Positions 34,212-41,953 of a stretch of DNA of 64,000 bases are shown in pieces. Each line of letters begins with the position of its first letter. Position 1 is the first letter of the stretch. The notes under the pieces are model-generated. The model was not told where the DNA came from. It made no database searches and saw nothing but the letters and a program-made list of their open reading frames with translations. Position numbers and translations under genes: made by a program. This DNA comes from a virus: IMG/VR virus record IMGVR_UViG_3300020183_000039, positions 1 to 64,000 of that record; one strand, given 5' to 3'.

Positions 34212-34642
34212 CAGAAGAACCCTTCGTCGACTACTGGGAAGTTATTGATCCGCTCGTTGAGGATCTCTTTGGTGATAGCGTCTGAGTTATCAAGCTGCGC
34301 GAACTTGGCCAGGAAGTTCTGCCCGGAACCGCCCTGGTTATACTTAGCGTTGGTGTTCCAGAACTGAGGGGCGTAGTTCGGGTTGGCGTTAGTCTGGTCG
34401 CCGAATTGTACCTGCCCCATGAAGCTCTTGCTTCCGGTGATTGGGGCAACCCCGTAACTCTGGTCCGTGTCAAGCGTGACGTAGACGCGATCTAACCCGC
34501 TATCGCCGCCGCGCTGGATATCATTTCGATTGATTGGGGCATAATGCCAATCCGTGTCAGCGCCATCAAACTTGATCTCGCGTGCTCCGTTGAGCCATTG
34601 AGACGTGACGATGACTCCTGGCCCGAACAGTGTTTTCGCCAT
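34211..34642 (-). CDS. Tail/baseplate accessory protein
   Basis: 143 residues from the ATG at 34642 (MAKTLFGPGVIVTSQWLNGA). A GTG four codons upstream is also possible; the ATG gives the usual ~29-base distance from the GGGTAAAA motif. The start 'GVIVTS.WLNG.R.I.FDG' resembles short phage virion proteins that begin the tail-fibre region. The end, VVDEGFF, is one of the five shared C-termini and matches a repeat unit in the 1756-residue protein. Probably binds that structure. Confidence 0.72.
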   Translation of the reverse strand: MAKTLFGPGVIVTSQWLNGAREIKFDGADTDWHYAPINRNDIQRGGDSGLDRVYVTLDTDQSYGVAPITGSKSFMGQVQFGDQTNANPNYAPQFWNTNAKYNQGGSGQNFLAKFAQLDNSDAITKEILNERINNFPVVDEGFF

Positions 34643-34670
34643 TCGATCTGGCACTAGACTTCTCGGAGAG

Positions 34671-34678
34671 TTTTACCC
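34671..34678 (-). promoter_or_regulatory. GGGTAAAA motif before baseplate operon
   Basis: GCGGGGTAAAACTCTCC on the minus strand, 29 bases before the ATG at 34642 and directly after a terminator, the position expected of a promoter for the baseplate/fibre genes. Confidence 0.45.
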
Positions 34679-34682
34679 CGCA

Positions 34683-34709
34683 AAGAAAAAGCCTCCCCGA
34701 AGGGAGGCT
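34683..34709 (-). terminator. Rho-independent terminator after tail tube gene
   Basis: Minus strand: AGCCTCCC-ttcg-GGGAGGCT stem with TTCG loop followed by TTTTTCTTT. It lies 20 bases past the tail tube stop. Strong hairpin. Confidence 0.9.
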
Positions 34710-34729
34710 AGTGTCATCTGATCGGAAGA

Positions 34730-35152
34730 TCAGGCGTAGGTCCAGGAGTTCACAGTAAAGACCAGCTCGATGGTCCCTACGTCGCCGCTTTCGCGGTCCA
34801 TCTCGGCGACGGTCAGCTGTTGCAGCTGGCAGCCATTGAGAATGTAGGGAGTGCTATTGCTGGTGTCACCATTACAGGTAGTAGGCTGGATGGTAATGGT
34901 GATGAACTCGCAGTTGTAGTTTGCCCAGACTTGTTCGATCGCGTGTGCGAGAGCAGGATCGTACGGGGCCGTGATGGTGACATCGTCTACGGAACGGGGT
35001 CCCACAACTTTGTAGATGCGGTTCCCGGTTCCGTTGGCGTACTGACCACTTTCAGCCGTATCCGAGACCCCTGAGAATTGCGTCCAGATCGTCTCCAAAC
35101 CAGAGATGGTGACGATAAACGCTGACTTGGGAATTGGCGTGATGACGGGCAT
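34730..35152 (-). CDS. Tail tube protein
   Basis: 140 residues; forms the inner tube of the contractile tail. AFIVTISGLETIWTQFSG, a beta-strand core and the closing GDVGTIELVFTVNSWTY are the pattern of gp19-like tube proteins, and the length fits. It has an excellent ribosome site (AAGGAGG) suited to high expression and its own terminator. It lies next to the capsid gene rather than the sheath, so tube and sheath are separated here. Confidence 0.8.
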   Translation of the reverse strand: MPVITPIPKSAFIVTISGLETIWTQFSGVSDTAESGQYANGTGNRIYKVVGPRSVDDVTITAPYDPALAHAIEQVWANYNCEFITITIQPTTCNGDTSNSTPYILNGCQLQQLTVAEMDRESGDVGTIELVFTVNSWTYA

Positions 35153-35187
35153 TGGAGGTCCTCCTTATGTATGAGTACTAAGAAGGA

Positions 35188-36243
35188 TCAAGCGAACACG
35201 TCGTCGATATAGAAGCCGGAACCGAAGGCACCAGTCGCGCCGAGACCGGTGATGTTGATCACACGCTCCACGGTGATTTCAGCGCGGACCACACGACGCT
35301 CGCGAATGTAGTACTCAGGACGAACGGCGGGAGTGCCGGTCAGCTGGTAGGTGTAAGCGTATGCGGGAGTAGCGGCGTTAGCACCACCAGCGGGCATCAC
35401 GGAATCGGAAGCGCTCAGCGGGCTGTAGAACAGCAGGACGGCGTTCTCGGGGAACACGGGTTGCAGTTCGCCGTTGTCGGTCAGACGGCGGCCTTCAGCC
35501 ACGCGGATGCCGCGCTCGAGACCGAAGTAGCGAGCCAGCACGTCCACGTCGATCGAGTCGGCCGTGGTGAACTGGATGCGCTCCAGGATCGCGGGGTTGG
35601 TCAGCAGGCTGTCGAACACAGCGGTGCCGATCACAGCGCTGTTGGGGCGGATACCGATCTGGTTGGACACGGCGCGCTTCCAGTTGAGCACGTCGACGAT
35701 CGGGTTGTTGGTGGCAGTACCCCAGGGGTTACCACCGGTGGCGATACCGATGGTGGTAGCGTCGGTGTCGTAAGCGGTCCAGTCGGCGTAACCGAGGCCC
35801 AGCGAGCCGCCAGCAACGATATTACCGGGCTCATAATCGGCCACGGTGCTCACGGCGGTGGCGACTTCCACCTCGTAGCTGTTCATGAGGCGGCTCATGG
35901 CGTTGCGCGTCTCGATGGCGCGCAGGTCAACCTGAGCAGGACCCTCGCCGGCGTTCTCGATCACTTCTTCGGGAAGTTCCCAAGCGATCACTTCCTGCTG
36001 CAGAGCGTATGCAGAGGTGTCGAACCGGCTTTGAACGGCGGGGATATTGGCGCCGTAAGCACGACGGTAGTCCTGAATAGCAAAGGCTTCTTTGCCAAAG
36101 CGCAGGATCTTACCGGCCCGGGTGGGGGTGTCCACCACGGGAGCAATGAAGTTAGCGATGCTGGTCTCGGGCAGCATGAAGCCCTGGGCCAGCGTGGTCA
36201 GAATAGGATCGACACCACCGTAGGTGTCCCTTAGATTCATCAT
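35188..36243 (-). CDS. Major capsid protein
   Basis: 351 residues. ANFIAPVVDTPTRAGKILRFGKEAF near the N-terminus, WELPEEVIENA..., then AIETRNAMSRLMNSYEVEVATAV (spine helix) and NWKRAVSNQIGIRPNSAVIG and SPLSASDSVMPAGG fit the HK97-fold major capsid proteins of Mu-like or lambda E-like phages. The ATG doublet is preceded by AAGGAG. No long removable N-terminal delta domain is visible; scaffold function is on the separate protease gene. Confidence 0.88.
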   Translation of the reverse strand: MMNLRDTYGGVDPILTTLAQGFMLPETSIANFIAPVVDTPTRAGKILRFGKEAFAIQDYRRAYGANIPAVQSRFDTSAYALQQEVIAWELPEEVIENAGEGPAQVDLRAIETRNAMSRLMNSYEVEVATAVSTVADYEPGNIVAGGSLGLGYADWTAYDTDATTIGIATGGNPWGTATNNPIVDVLNWKRAVSNQIGIRPNSAVIGTAVFDSLLTNPAILERIQFTTADSIDVDVLARYFGLERGIRVAEGRRLTDNGELQPVFPENAVLLFYSPLSASDSVMPAGGANAATPAYAYTYQLTGTPAVRPEYYIRERRVVRAEITVERVINITGLGATGAFGSGFYIDDVFA

Positions 36244-36331
36244 GGACTTTAAGTCTCCTTCTGCAGAAGGTTAGAGACGGACTTGGGCTTACACGGAAAC
36301 CCGATGCCAAGGCCTGGAATAATGTTAGCGT

Positions 36332-36778
36332 TCAGCTGAAGCTGACGAGAGCGTACTGGTCGCCGCCGATATCCAGCACGTCGCGGATGATCGGGGTCGT
36401 GCCGTTCACGGTCACGGCCGTGGAGCCGGCTGTGGCGGCGTCGGAGGCGATGCCGCCGGCGATTACTTCGAGGGCGGTACCGATGTCGTTGGCGGCCAGG
36501 GTGCCATCAGCCTCGACCAGCAGCAGACCGCTGGTGGCCACGGTCAGCATGCGCACGCGATCGGTAGCGAAGCCGGTAGGAGGAACGTTGTCGTTCACTT
36601 CGTACTGGCTCACGCCCACGGCGGCGCCGCCGTTGGATTGCTCCACCAGGAGGGGAGGGTGAGAGCCGGGGGCGGCGGTCAGTTCCACAACTCGGAACTC
36701 GTTCACCGCGGTGCCGTCGGCGACGCGGAAGGACTCAGCGAAGCGGATGTACTGCTTGCCGTATACAGGAGCTGCCAT
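36332..36778 (-). CDS. Head decoration/capsid cement-like protein
   Basis: 148 residues. The sequence (FRVVELTAAPGSHPPLLVEQSNGGAAVGVSQ, VATSGLLLVEADGTLAANDIGTALEV, TTPIIRDVLDIGGDQYALVSFS) has the beta-barrel pattern of DUF2190-like capsid decoration proteins: hydrophobic strands with A-x-D/G turns and a central 'G.v.v.a.g.i..g..l'. Position beside the major capsid gene agrees. It would stabilise the capsid after expansion. Confidence 0.7.
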   Translation of the reverse strand: MAAPVYGKQYIRFAESFRVADGTAVNEFRVVELTAAPGSHPPLLVEQSNGGAAVGVSQYEVNDNVPPTGFATDRVRMLTVATSGLLLVEADGTLAANDIGTALEVIAGGIASDAATAGSTAVTVNGTTPIIRDVLDIGGDQYALVSFS

Positions 36779-36853
36779 TATCTTAAATGATGGAGGTTGG
36801 ATTCAACCACTCTATGAGTGGGTCTACACATGGGTCTTTTACCCATCCGGAAC

Positions 36854-37777
36854 CTATCGGTATTCGATGACACAACGGCATCGGTCGTGACATTGGCACC
36901 GCACGCCTGGCATCGGAAGACTGCCGATAGGCACCCAGCCAAGAGTCTCGTAGTAGCGACAGTCGAGGCAGACCTTGCGGTCTTTGCGAGTGATGCGCCG
37001 CATCTCACGGTACCCTTGATTCTCGCTTTCGTTAAAACGTCCTGTTTGGAACCATCGGTAAAGCGGGGTTACCAGAAAGCGTTTCAGACGACTCAGGAGC
37101 CCGGACCATGTAGCGGGTCCGGCTTGTCGATTACTCGGTCTAGCTGCTCTCTCGGCCGTGGCTAATGCCGCTTCCGGGTTCGAGAGCTCGCTTCTTGAGA
37201 GCGAGGTAGAACGCTGCTCTGTTTCGGATCTTGATGTTTTTGCCGCGTTCATCGCAGCGGTCAGGCTTTTGGCTCCCTGTACTGGGACAGTGAGACTAGC
37301 AGGTTGGGAACTTGCCGCCGTACCGATGCTTTCAATAGCGCTGTCACCGGGGAAACTCGGCCCGGCCAGAGACTCTTCTATCTCTCCTTCGTCATCCTCC
37401 TCAGCGAACTCCTCTTCCTCTTCGCCATACTTGAGGCGGCCCGAACGGAGTGACATCTGGATCTCGTTGAAGAAGACCCAGAGGTACTGCATCTGGCCCA
37501 TCGCCTCGGAGTACTCGTTGTCCGTGGCCCTACGGCCCTTAGTTCCGAGCGTGAGAGCTGCCAAAGACGCGATGAGACTATCCTCAGCCGTGGCACGCTG
37601 GAACTCCGAGAAGGAGATCTTCTCGAGCTTAAGTCTCTTTTGCAGCCCTGCGGCCCTGGAGTCCATCTCCTCTTCCAGCGCTTCCAGAGAGGAGAAGGAT
37701 TCGGCCAGACGCTCGGCTCTATCGATGTAGTCTTCCCTGCGCCTGGCCGCCTGACCGATGAAGGACAGAAGCTCCAC
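36854..37777 (-). CDS. Minor head (gpF-like) protein with C-terminal Cys cluster
   Basis: 307 residues from a GTG at 37777. The N-terminal 150 residues are helical, with an acidic run around 120. The C-terminus has VCLDCRYYETLGWVPIGSLPMPGVRCQCHDRCRC: the SPP1 gp7/Mu gpF-like head morphogenesis ending with 'C..C..........G..P.PG..C.C...C.C'. Usually this cluster sits at the end of a much longer protein; here the body is short and divergent. Located between capsid and protease genes. Confidence 0.75.
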   Translation of the reverse strand: MELLSFIGQAARRREDYIDRAERLAESFSSLEALEEEMDSRAAGLQKRLKLEKISFSEFQRATAEDSLIASLAALTLGTKGRRATDNEYSEAMGQMQYLWVFFNEIQMSLRSGRLKYGEEEEEFAEEDDEGEIEESLAGPSFPGDSAIESIGTAASSQPASLTVPVQGAKSLTAAMNAAKTSRSETEQRSTSLSRSELSNPEAALATAERAARPSNRQAGPATWSGLLSRLKRFLVTPLYRWFQTGRFNESENQGYREMRRITRKDRKVCLDCRYYETLGWVPIGSLPMPGVRCQCHDRCRCVIEYR

Positions 37778-37781
37778 GGGA

Positions 37782-39857
37782 TCAGCCCATCGAGTCGGAG
37801 AAGAGGACCGCCTTCAGAGCTTCGGCGTAGTCGATACCCTCTTCTTTAGAGAGCTTCACGGCTCGCTCGTGGGGATCAAGATCCTCGTCACGGATCACTG
37901 GCTCACCGCCGGCGATCTCAGAATAGCAAACCTGGGAGGGAAGATTCTCCAGGATGCGCATCAGAGGGGTAGCGGCCGTCTCACCTTCCGAGAACTCGAG
38001 AGTGCCGTACTCGAGACCTTCCATGTAGCTCACCAGCTCGTCCTGACCGACGATAGCTTCGGTCAGCTTGCCAGCCTCGTACAGGCTTTCGGCAAACTGC
38101 TCCAGGCGCATGCGATTGGCCTGACGCTCAGCAAACTCAGCCTGCTCACGCAGTTTAGCGTTAGCGGCTTCCAGCTCTTCGAGGCGCGCCATCATGGCGG
38201 CCAGAGGATCGGCTTCGGAGTGGTTGATCTCCATCACCCGAACTTTGCCGTTCTTGATCTGCTTACCGGCACCTTTAGGACCGCCGGTGGCCATGTACTT
38301 GCTGGGGTAGCCGGCGGGCTCGGGGCCTTTGCCGGTCATACCGCGCTCTTCAGCCATCTGCGAGGACTTACCGGTGTAATCGCCCTTGTAGTTCTTGGCC
38401 ATCTCACCACCGTCAGAGCCTTTGGCCATGCGGTTCTCTTCTTTGCCAGTACCCTTCATGCCGCGCTGGGTTTCGCCTTCTACGCCGGCTTTGCCGACTT
38501 CGCCACGACCAGACTGGTCGTTGTAAGGATCTTGAGCCTTGCGGCCCTTCATCCCGTCCTGGCCACGCTTAGGCTGAGTAGTCTTATTGACGTACTTGTT
38601 GTTGTCCGTCTCGACGTGCTGTTCGTCGTCGTCCTCGAGCTCGTCTTCGTCCGGCTCTTCGAAGCCGAGGTTGACGCCCTTAGAGGTCGAGCGAGTGCGG
38701 ACCAGGCCACCGGGACCACCTTCGGTCTCCTTGGTACCAGAGTCGGTGGCGTTCATGTGGTCGGTACCACGCTTCTTCTTCGAAGCCTCGAGAGTAGGCT
38801 CTTGGTACTTGTCTTCGTCCTCTTCGACCTGAGGCTCTGCGGCGCCGGACTTAGGATTCTTCTTGACTTTGGAGGCTTCGGGGCCTTCGCCATCAGACTC
38901 CTCAGCTTCAAGGCCAGACATTCCCTTCGGAGCAGGGGATTTAAGACCTTTGACCTTGCCGTCATGCTCAGCCGTGGCTTCGCCATGCTTCATGTCATCT
39001 TCGGCCATAGCTTCGTCCATGGACTTACCGGTAGCTTCAGCTTTCTTCTTAGCAGCCTGCTTCTTCAGCGGCTCGGGGAGGTCTTTACCTTCCATCTCCT
39101 TGGACATCACCTCGTCGTCGTCCTCTTCGTCTTCTTCGGACTTGCCCTCGGTGCCCATCTTACCGCCTTTCATGGACTTGCCCTTCTTGTGGGCCATGCC
39201 GCTCATGTGCTCAGCGTACTCGCCAGCATCCTCACCCTCGGCGGGGGCGTTTTCTTCAACTTGCGGCGCCTCAAGCTGTTGCTCGGCGCCCAGTTCTTCT
39301 GCAGTCATCTGAGAGCGTGCCTCATCGAGTTTTTCTTTAAGGAGTTCGAGGGGTCCGAGGTCCCTCTTAAGAGTGGGGCCAAGCTCCTTGTCGAACACGT
39401 CGTCCGGCATGAGAGTAATGGCCGCGGCGAATTCTAGGACCCCATCGGCGTTTTCCTCGTAAGCGAAGCCCTTGAGGCCTTTGACGGCCGGAGGCTGAGC
39501 ACCGAGAAGAGCCACGTGGCGCAATGACCACTTGCCTGGCTCTGGATTGATCTTAGAATCTGGCGAGTAGAACGAAGCACTCACCTTCTTGTACAGACCA
39601 TTGTTGATGTAGTCTGCAGCGAGAGGCGAAAAGTCGATCTCGGCGAAGAGCTCATCGCCTTTCACCTTCACGTCTTTAACCCAGCCCCAGGCCGGTACTT
39701 TGTCGTTGTCCTCGTGCCCGATGCGGATCGGGGCCTCATGAACATCGGGCTTGTAGGAGTCGGCGATCTGCTTTAGATCATTGACCGAGAACTCCCTAGT
39801 CACGCCCTGGGCCGAAGTCTGCGTCCCGGCCTTGAAGATGTGAACTTCTTTGATCAT
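37782..39857 (-). CDS. Capsid protease-scaffold fusion, Mu I-like
   Basis: 691 residues. Residues 1-150 match the Mu I-protein/capsid protease pattern: FSVNDLKQIADSY, EAPIRIGHED, GWVKDVKVKGDELFAEIDFS, KVSASFY, LRHVALLGAQPPAVKGL, with His48 and S94-A-S as plausible His/Ser catalytic residues. Residues 160-500 are low-complexity Lys/Glu/Gly/Met-rich sequence. Residues ~530-580 (MMARLEELEAANAKLREQAEFAERQANR) are a scaffold-type coiled coil, and the remaining C-terminal ~110 residues are helical. Such genes supply protease and scaffold from one chain. The unusually long middle part would be removed on maturation. Confidence 0.85.
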   Translation of the reverse strand: MIKEVHIFKAGTQTSAQGVTREFSVNDLKQIADSYKPDVHEAPIRIGHEDNDKVPAWGWVKDVKVKGDELFAEIDFSPLAADYINNGLYKKVSASFYSPDSKINPEPGKWSLRHVALLGAQPPAVKGLKGFAYEENADGVLEFAAAITLMPDDVFDKELGPTLKRDLGPLELLKEKLDEARSQMTAEELGAEQQLEAPQVEENAPAEGEDAGEYAEHMSGMAHKKGKSMKGGKMGTEGKSEEDEEDDDEVMSKEMEGKDLPEPLKKQAAKKKAEATGKSMDEAMAEDDMKHGEATAEHDGKVKGLKSPAPKGMSGLEAEESDGEGPEASKVKKNPKSGAAEPQVEEDEDKYQEPTLEASKKKRGTDHMNATDSGTKETEGGPGGLVRTRSTSKGVNLGFEEPDEDELEDDDEQHVETDNNKYVNKTTQPKRGQDGMKGRKAQDPYNDQSGRGEVGKAGVEGETQRGMKGTGKEENRMAKGSDGGEMAKNYKGDYTGKSSQMAEERGMTGKGPEPAGYPSKYMATGGPKGAGKQIKNGKVRVMEINHSEADPLAAMMARLEELEAANAKLREQAEFAERQANRMRLEQFAESLYEAGKLTEAIVGQDELVSYMEGLEYGTLEFSEGETAATPLMRILENLPSQVCYSEIAGGEPVIRDEDLDPHERAVKLSKEEGIDYAEALKAVLFSDSMG

Positions 39858-39892
39858 CGTATGTGATAGAAGCTGGGAACAGCCTCAGAGTG

Positions 39893-39900
39893 TTTTACCC
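39893..39900 (-). promoter_or_regulatory. GGGTAAAA motif before protease gene
   Basis: CTCGGGTAAAACACTC on the minus strand; includes the portal stop codon and lies 36 bases before the protease ATG. Confidence 0.35.
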
Positions 39901-41283
39901 GAGAATGTCGTTGATCAGAGCGTCAAATTCTGGATCAGTCGATTCTTCTTGGGCTTGGTCTTCTGTAGCTTCTGGGACGTCTTCTGCTACCTCTTCCGCG
40001 CCTGGAGCATCTTCTGGAGCGATCTCCTGAAGTGGGCCTTCGGCCTTGGTCTCTTCGGGTTCCTCGAGCTCAACCTTATAGGTCGTTTCGATCCATTCTT
40101 TCGTCGGACGATAACCGACTTTCTCGATCATAGTAGCGACGTCCGTCATGGTAAGCTGGCTACCTTCCTCGACCTTGAAATCGCGTCGGACCCTTGGCGA
40201 GACCACGTTGGTACCGTAGTTGAGATCAACCACCCAGCGGACGAGAGTCTCATTCAAGGTTTCGCAGAGAAGCTCAGCAAGCTCTTTAGACCGCACTTCG
40301 CGGACCTGCAGAGCAACTTCGGAGGACGCTCTAGATCCAGCATCAGCGTTGCCGGTCTCGTCTTCGCCAGTGATGAGCATGTTGATCTCTTTGATCAACG
40401 AGTCCCTGAGTTGAGTGAAAGTTTCCGGGGAGCCCTGAGGATTGATGAAGTCGAGATCGTATCCCTCGGGAAGGATCAGCGCCGTCTCCTGAGACAGGTT
40501 AGTCAGGTGGTTGTACAGCGCGTCGATCTCCTGCGTAGTAGCGGCTAGAGGAGCCTTAGCTACAGCGGTAGGGTTCGCGAAGCGGTCAGAGTAGAGTAGC
40601 TGGGACTCCAGAGCACGCCGCTTGAACTTCACGATCGGGTAGAGGATCCGTCCGAGGCCGCAACCGTACGGATCTCCATTGGCCTGAGTCCAGTAACGGA
40701 AAACCATGAACTTCCGGGCCGGAAGATCTTCGCCTACGAATGTGTTGGAGTAGGTCACCATCTTCATCGAGAAGCCCATGTCGGCCTCGTCATCGATGGC
40801 GAACAGGAATCGACGCTGGTCTCGTGGCCGAATATCGTAAGGCTTCACGCCCTGCTTGGTCCTACGCCACATGATCTCTCCCACGGAGAAGCCGACAACG
40901 TAGGCCTCCAGCATATTGCGGAAGATCTCGTCCATCGGGAGTTCGTTCAAGATCTCCTCGACGTACTCTTTCACAGCCATGTCGCCTGGAGAGTCCGAGG
41001 CCGGCTCGACAACAAGCTCTCGCGACGTGATCTCCTGGACGACTTTCATCCACGCGGCCTGTACGTTGGAATCGAACAGAAGCCGCTGGTAGACGATGAG
41101 GGCCGAAATGCCACCCTTCTGGATTAGAAGATCGTCATTGGGACGAACGACCAGATTTCCAGGGGTCTGACCATTGAAAAGCCCTGGATAGTACCCGTAG
41201 ATCGTCTGACGAGCATACGGGTTGGTGGCGTACTGGGCTATGTCTCCCTTTGGGATCGGCGGAATGTCGAAACGTTTTGCCAT
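39895..41283 (-). CDS. Portal protein, Mu gp29-like
   Basis: 462 residues; forms the dodecameric DNA channel at one head vertex. The sequence SALIVYQRLLFDSNVQAAWMKVVQEI, VVGFSVGEIMWR, RFLFAIDDEADMGF, KFMVFRYWTQANGDPYGCGLGRILYP, KRRALESQLLYSDRFANPTAVA and LITGEDETGNADAGSRASSEVALQVR follows the DUF935/gp29 portal order throughout. The C-terminus is an acidic, Glu-rich tail. It shares one base with the gp25-like gene's stop. Confidence 0.92.
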   Translation of the reverse strand: MAKRFDIPPIPKGDIAQYATNPYARQTIYGYYPGLFNGQTPGNLVVRPNDDLLIQKGGISALIVYQRLLFDSNVQAAWMKVVQEITSRELVVEPASDSPGDMAVKEYVEEILNELPMDEIFRNMLEAYVVGFSVGEIMWRRTKQGVKPYDIRPRDQRRFLFAIDDEADMGFSMKMVTYSNTFVGEDLPARKFMVFRYWTQANGDPYGCGLGRILYPIVKFKRRALESQLLYSDRFANPTAVAKAPLAATTQEIDALYNHLTNLSQETALILPEGYDLDFINPQGSPETFTQLRDSLIKEINMLITGEDETGNADAGSRASSEVALQVREVRSKELAELLCETLNETLVRWVVDLNYGTNVVSPRVRRDFKVEEGSQLTMTDVATMIEKVGYRPTKEWIETTYKVELEEPEETKAEGPLQEIAPEDAPGAEEVAEDVPEATEDQAQEESTDPEFDALINDILG

Positions 41284-41636
41284 CAGATCACGAGAGACAA
41301 TGTAAGCGGCGGCTGCGGCACGCCATTCGTGGAGTAAGTGACCGTCACCACATAGACTCCGTGCTCTCCATTATCCCAATTCCCTTTGACCGAAAGGTCA
41401 TCTAATCCCCCGACTTGGGTCGAGATAGCTTCTGAGATCTTGGAGTCGATAGCAGCAGGATTCACGGTCTCGAACGTGTCTTCCATGAGACCGTAATCGG
41501 CTCGCATGATACGTTCGAATGGTCGGGTCTCCAGAACCGACACAATTTGCTGCTCTAATATAGCAAAGTCTTCAGCAAGTGCGAGCTTGCCATTCTGGGC
41601 TTGAAGAGGATACGAGAGCCCTCGGATGCTTGTCAT
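41283..41636 (-). CDS. Baseplate wedge gp25/gpW-like protein
   Basis: 117 residues. LALAEDFAILEQQIVSVLETRPFERIMRADYGL and IDSKISEAISTQ followed by VYVVTVTYST match the gp25/gpW fold (lysozyme-like in name only): 'G.......d....i...i...l.T..GER.m.p.yG'. It nucleates sheath assembly on the baseplate. Gene order portal - gp25 - RHH - sheath is compact, with four-base or smaller overlaps. Confidence 0.88.
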   Translation of the reverse strand: MTSIRGLSYPLQAQNGKLALAEDFAILEQQIVSVLETRPFERIMRADYGLMEDTFETVNPAAIDSKISEAISTQVGGLDDLSVKGNWDNGEHGVYVVTVTYSTNGVPQPPLTLSLVI

Positions 41637-41932
41637 CTAGCGACGTACCTCTTGACAATTTCCGAATTGATCTTTCTCATCGAGACTTCCCAGCCTTTGG
41701 GACGCTCGGTCCCAAGCCGGGTGACCTCGTTTCGAAGCTTGTCCAAAGGCAAGCTAGGATAGAGTTCGGGGTCGATTTCAACCGAGCTTTTTATGCTCGC
41801 TACTCCATCGAGTCCTGTTTCCAGAAGGGAGGAGCAGAGGGCCCCAAGAGGGACCCCGAGCTCCGCCGCTTTCTGCTTGAGACTCGAGTGGAGATCATCC
41901 TCGACGTCGAACGCCAGGCGTTTCTTAGCCAT
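41633..41932 (-). CDS. Ribbon-helix-helix-like small protein
   Basis: 99 residues. KKRLAFDVEDDLHSSLKQKAAELGVPLGALCSSLLETGL is a good ribbon-helix-helix pattern: a beta strand with alternating residues, then two helices, as in Arc/CopG-type DNA-binding proteins. The C-terminal 55 residues are basic and helical. A DNA-binding regulator would be unusual between tail genes; it may control late genes or act in packaging. Confidence 0.7.
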   Translation of the reverse strand: MAKKRLAFDVEDDLHSSLKQKAAELGVPLGALCSSLLETGLDGVASIKSSVEIDPELYPSLPLDKLRNEVTRLGTERPKGWEVSMRKINSEIVKRYVAR

Positions 41933-41953
41933 GTTCGATCTCCTAGGCTAGGA

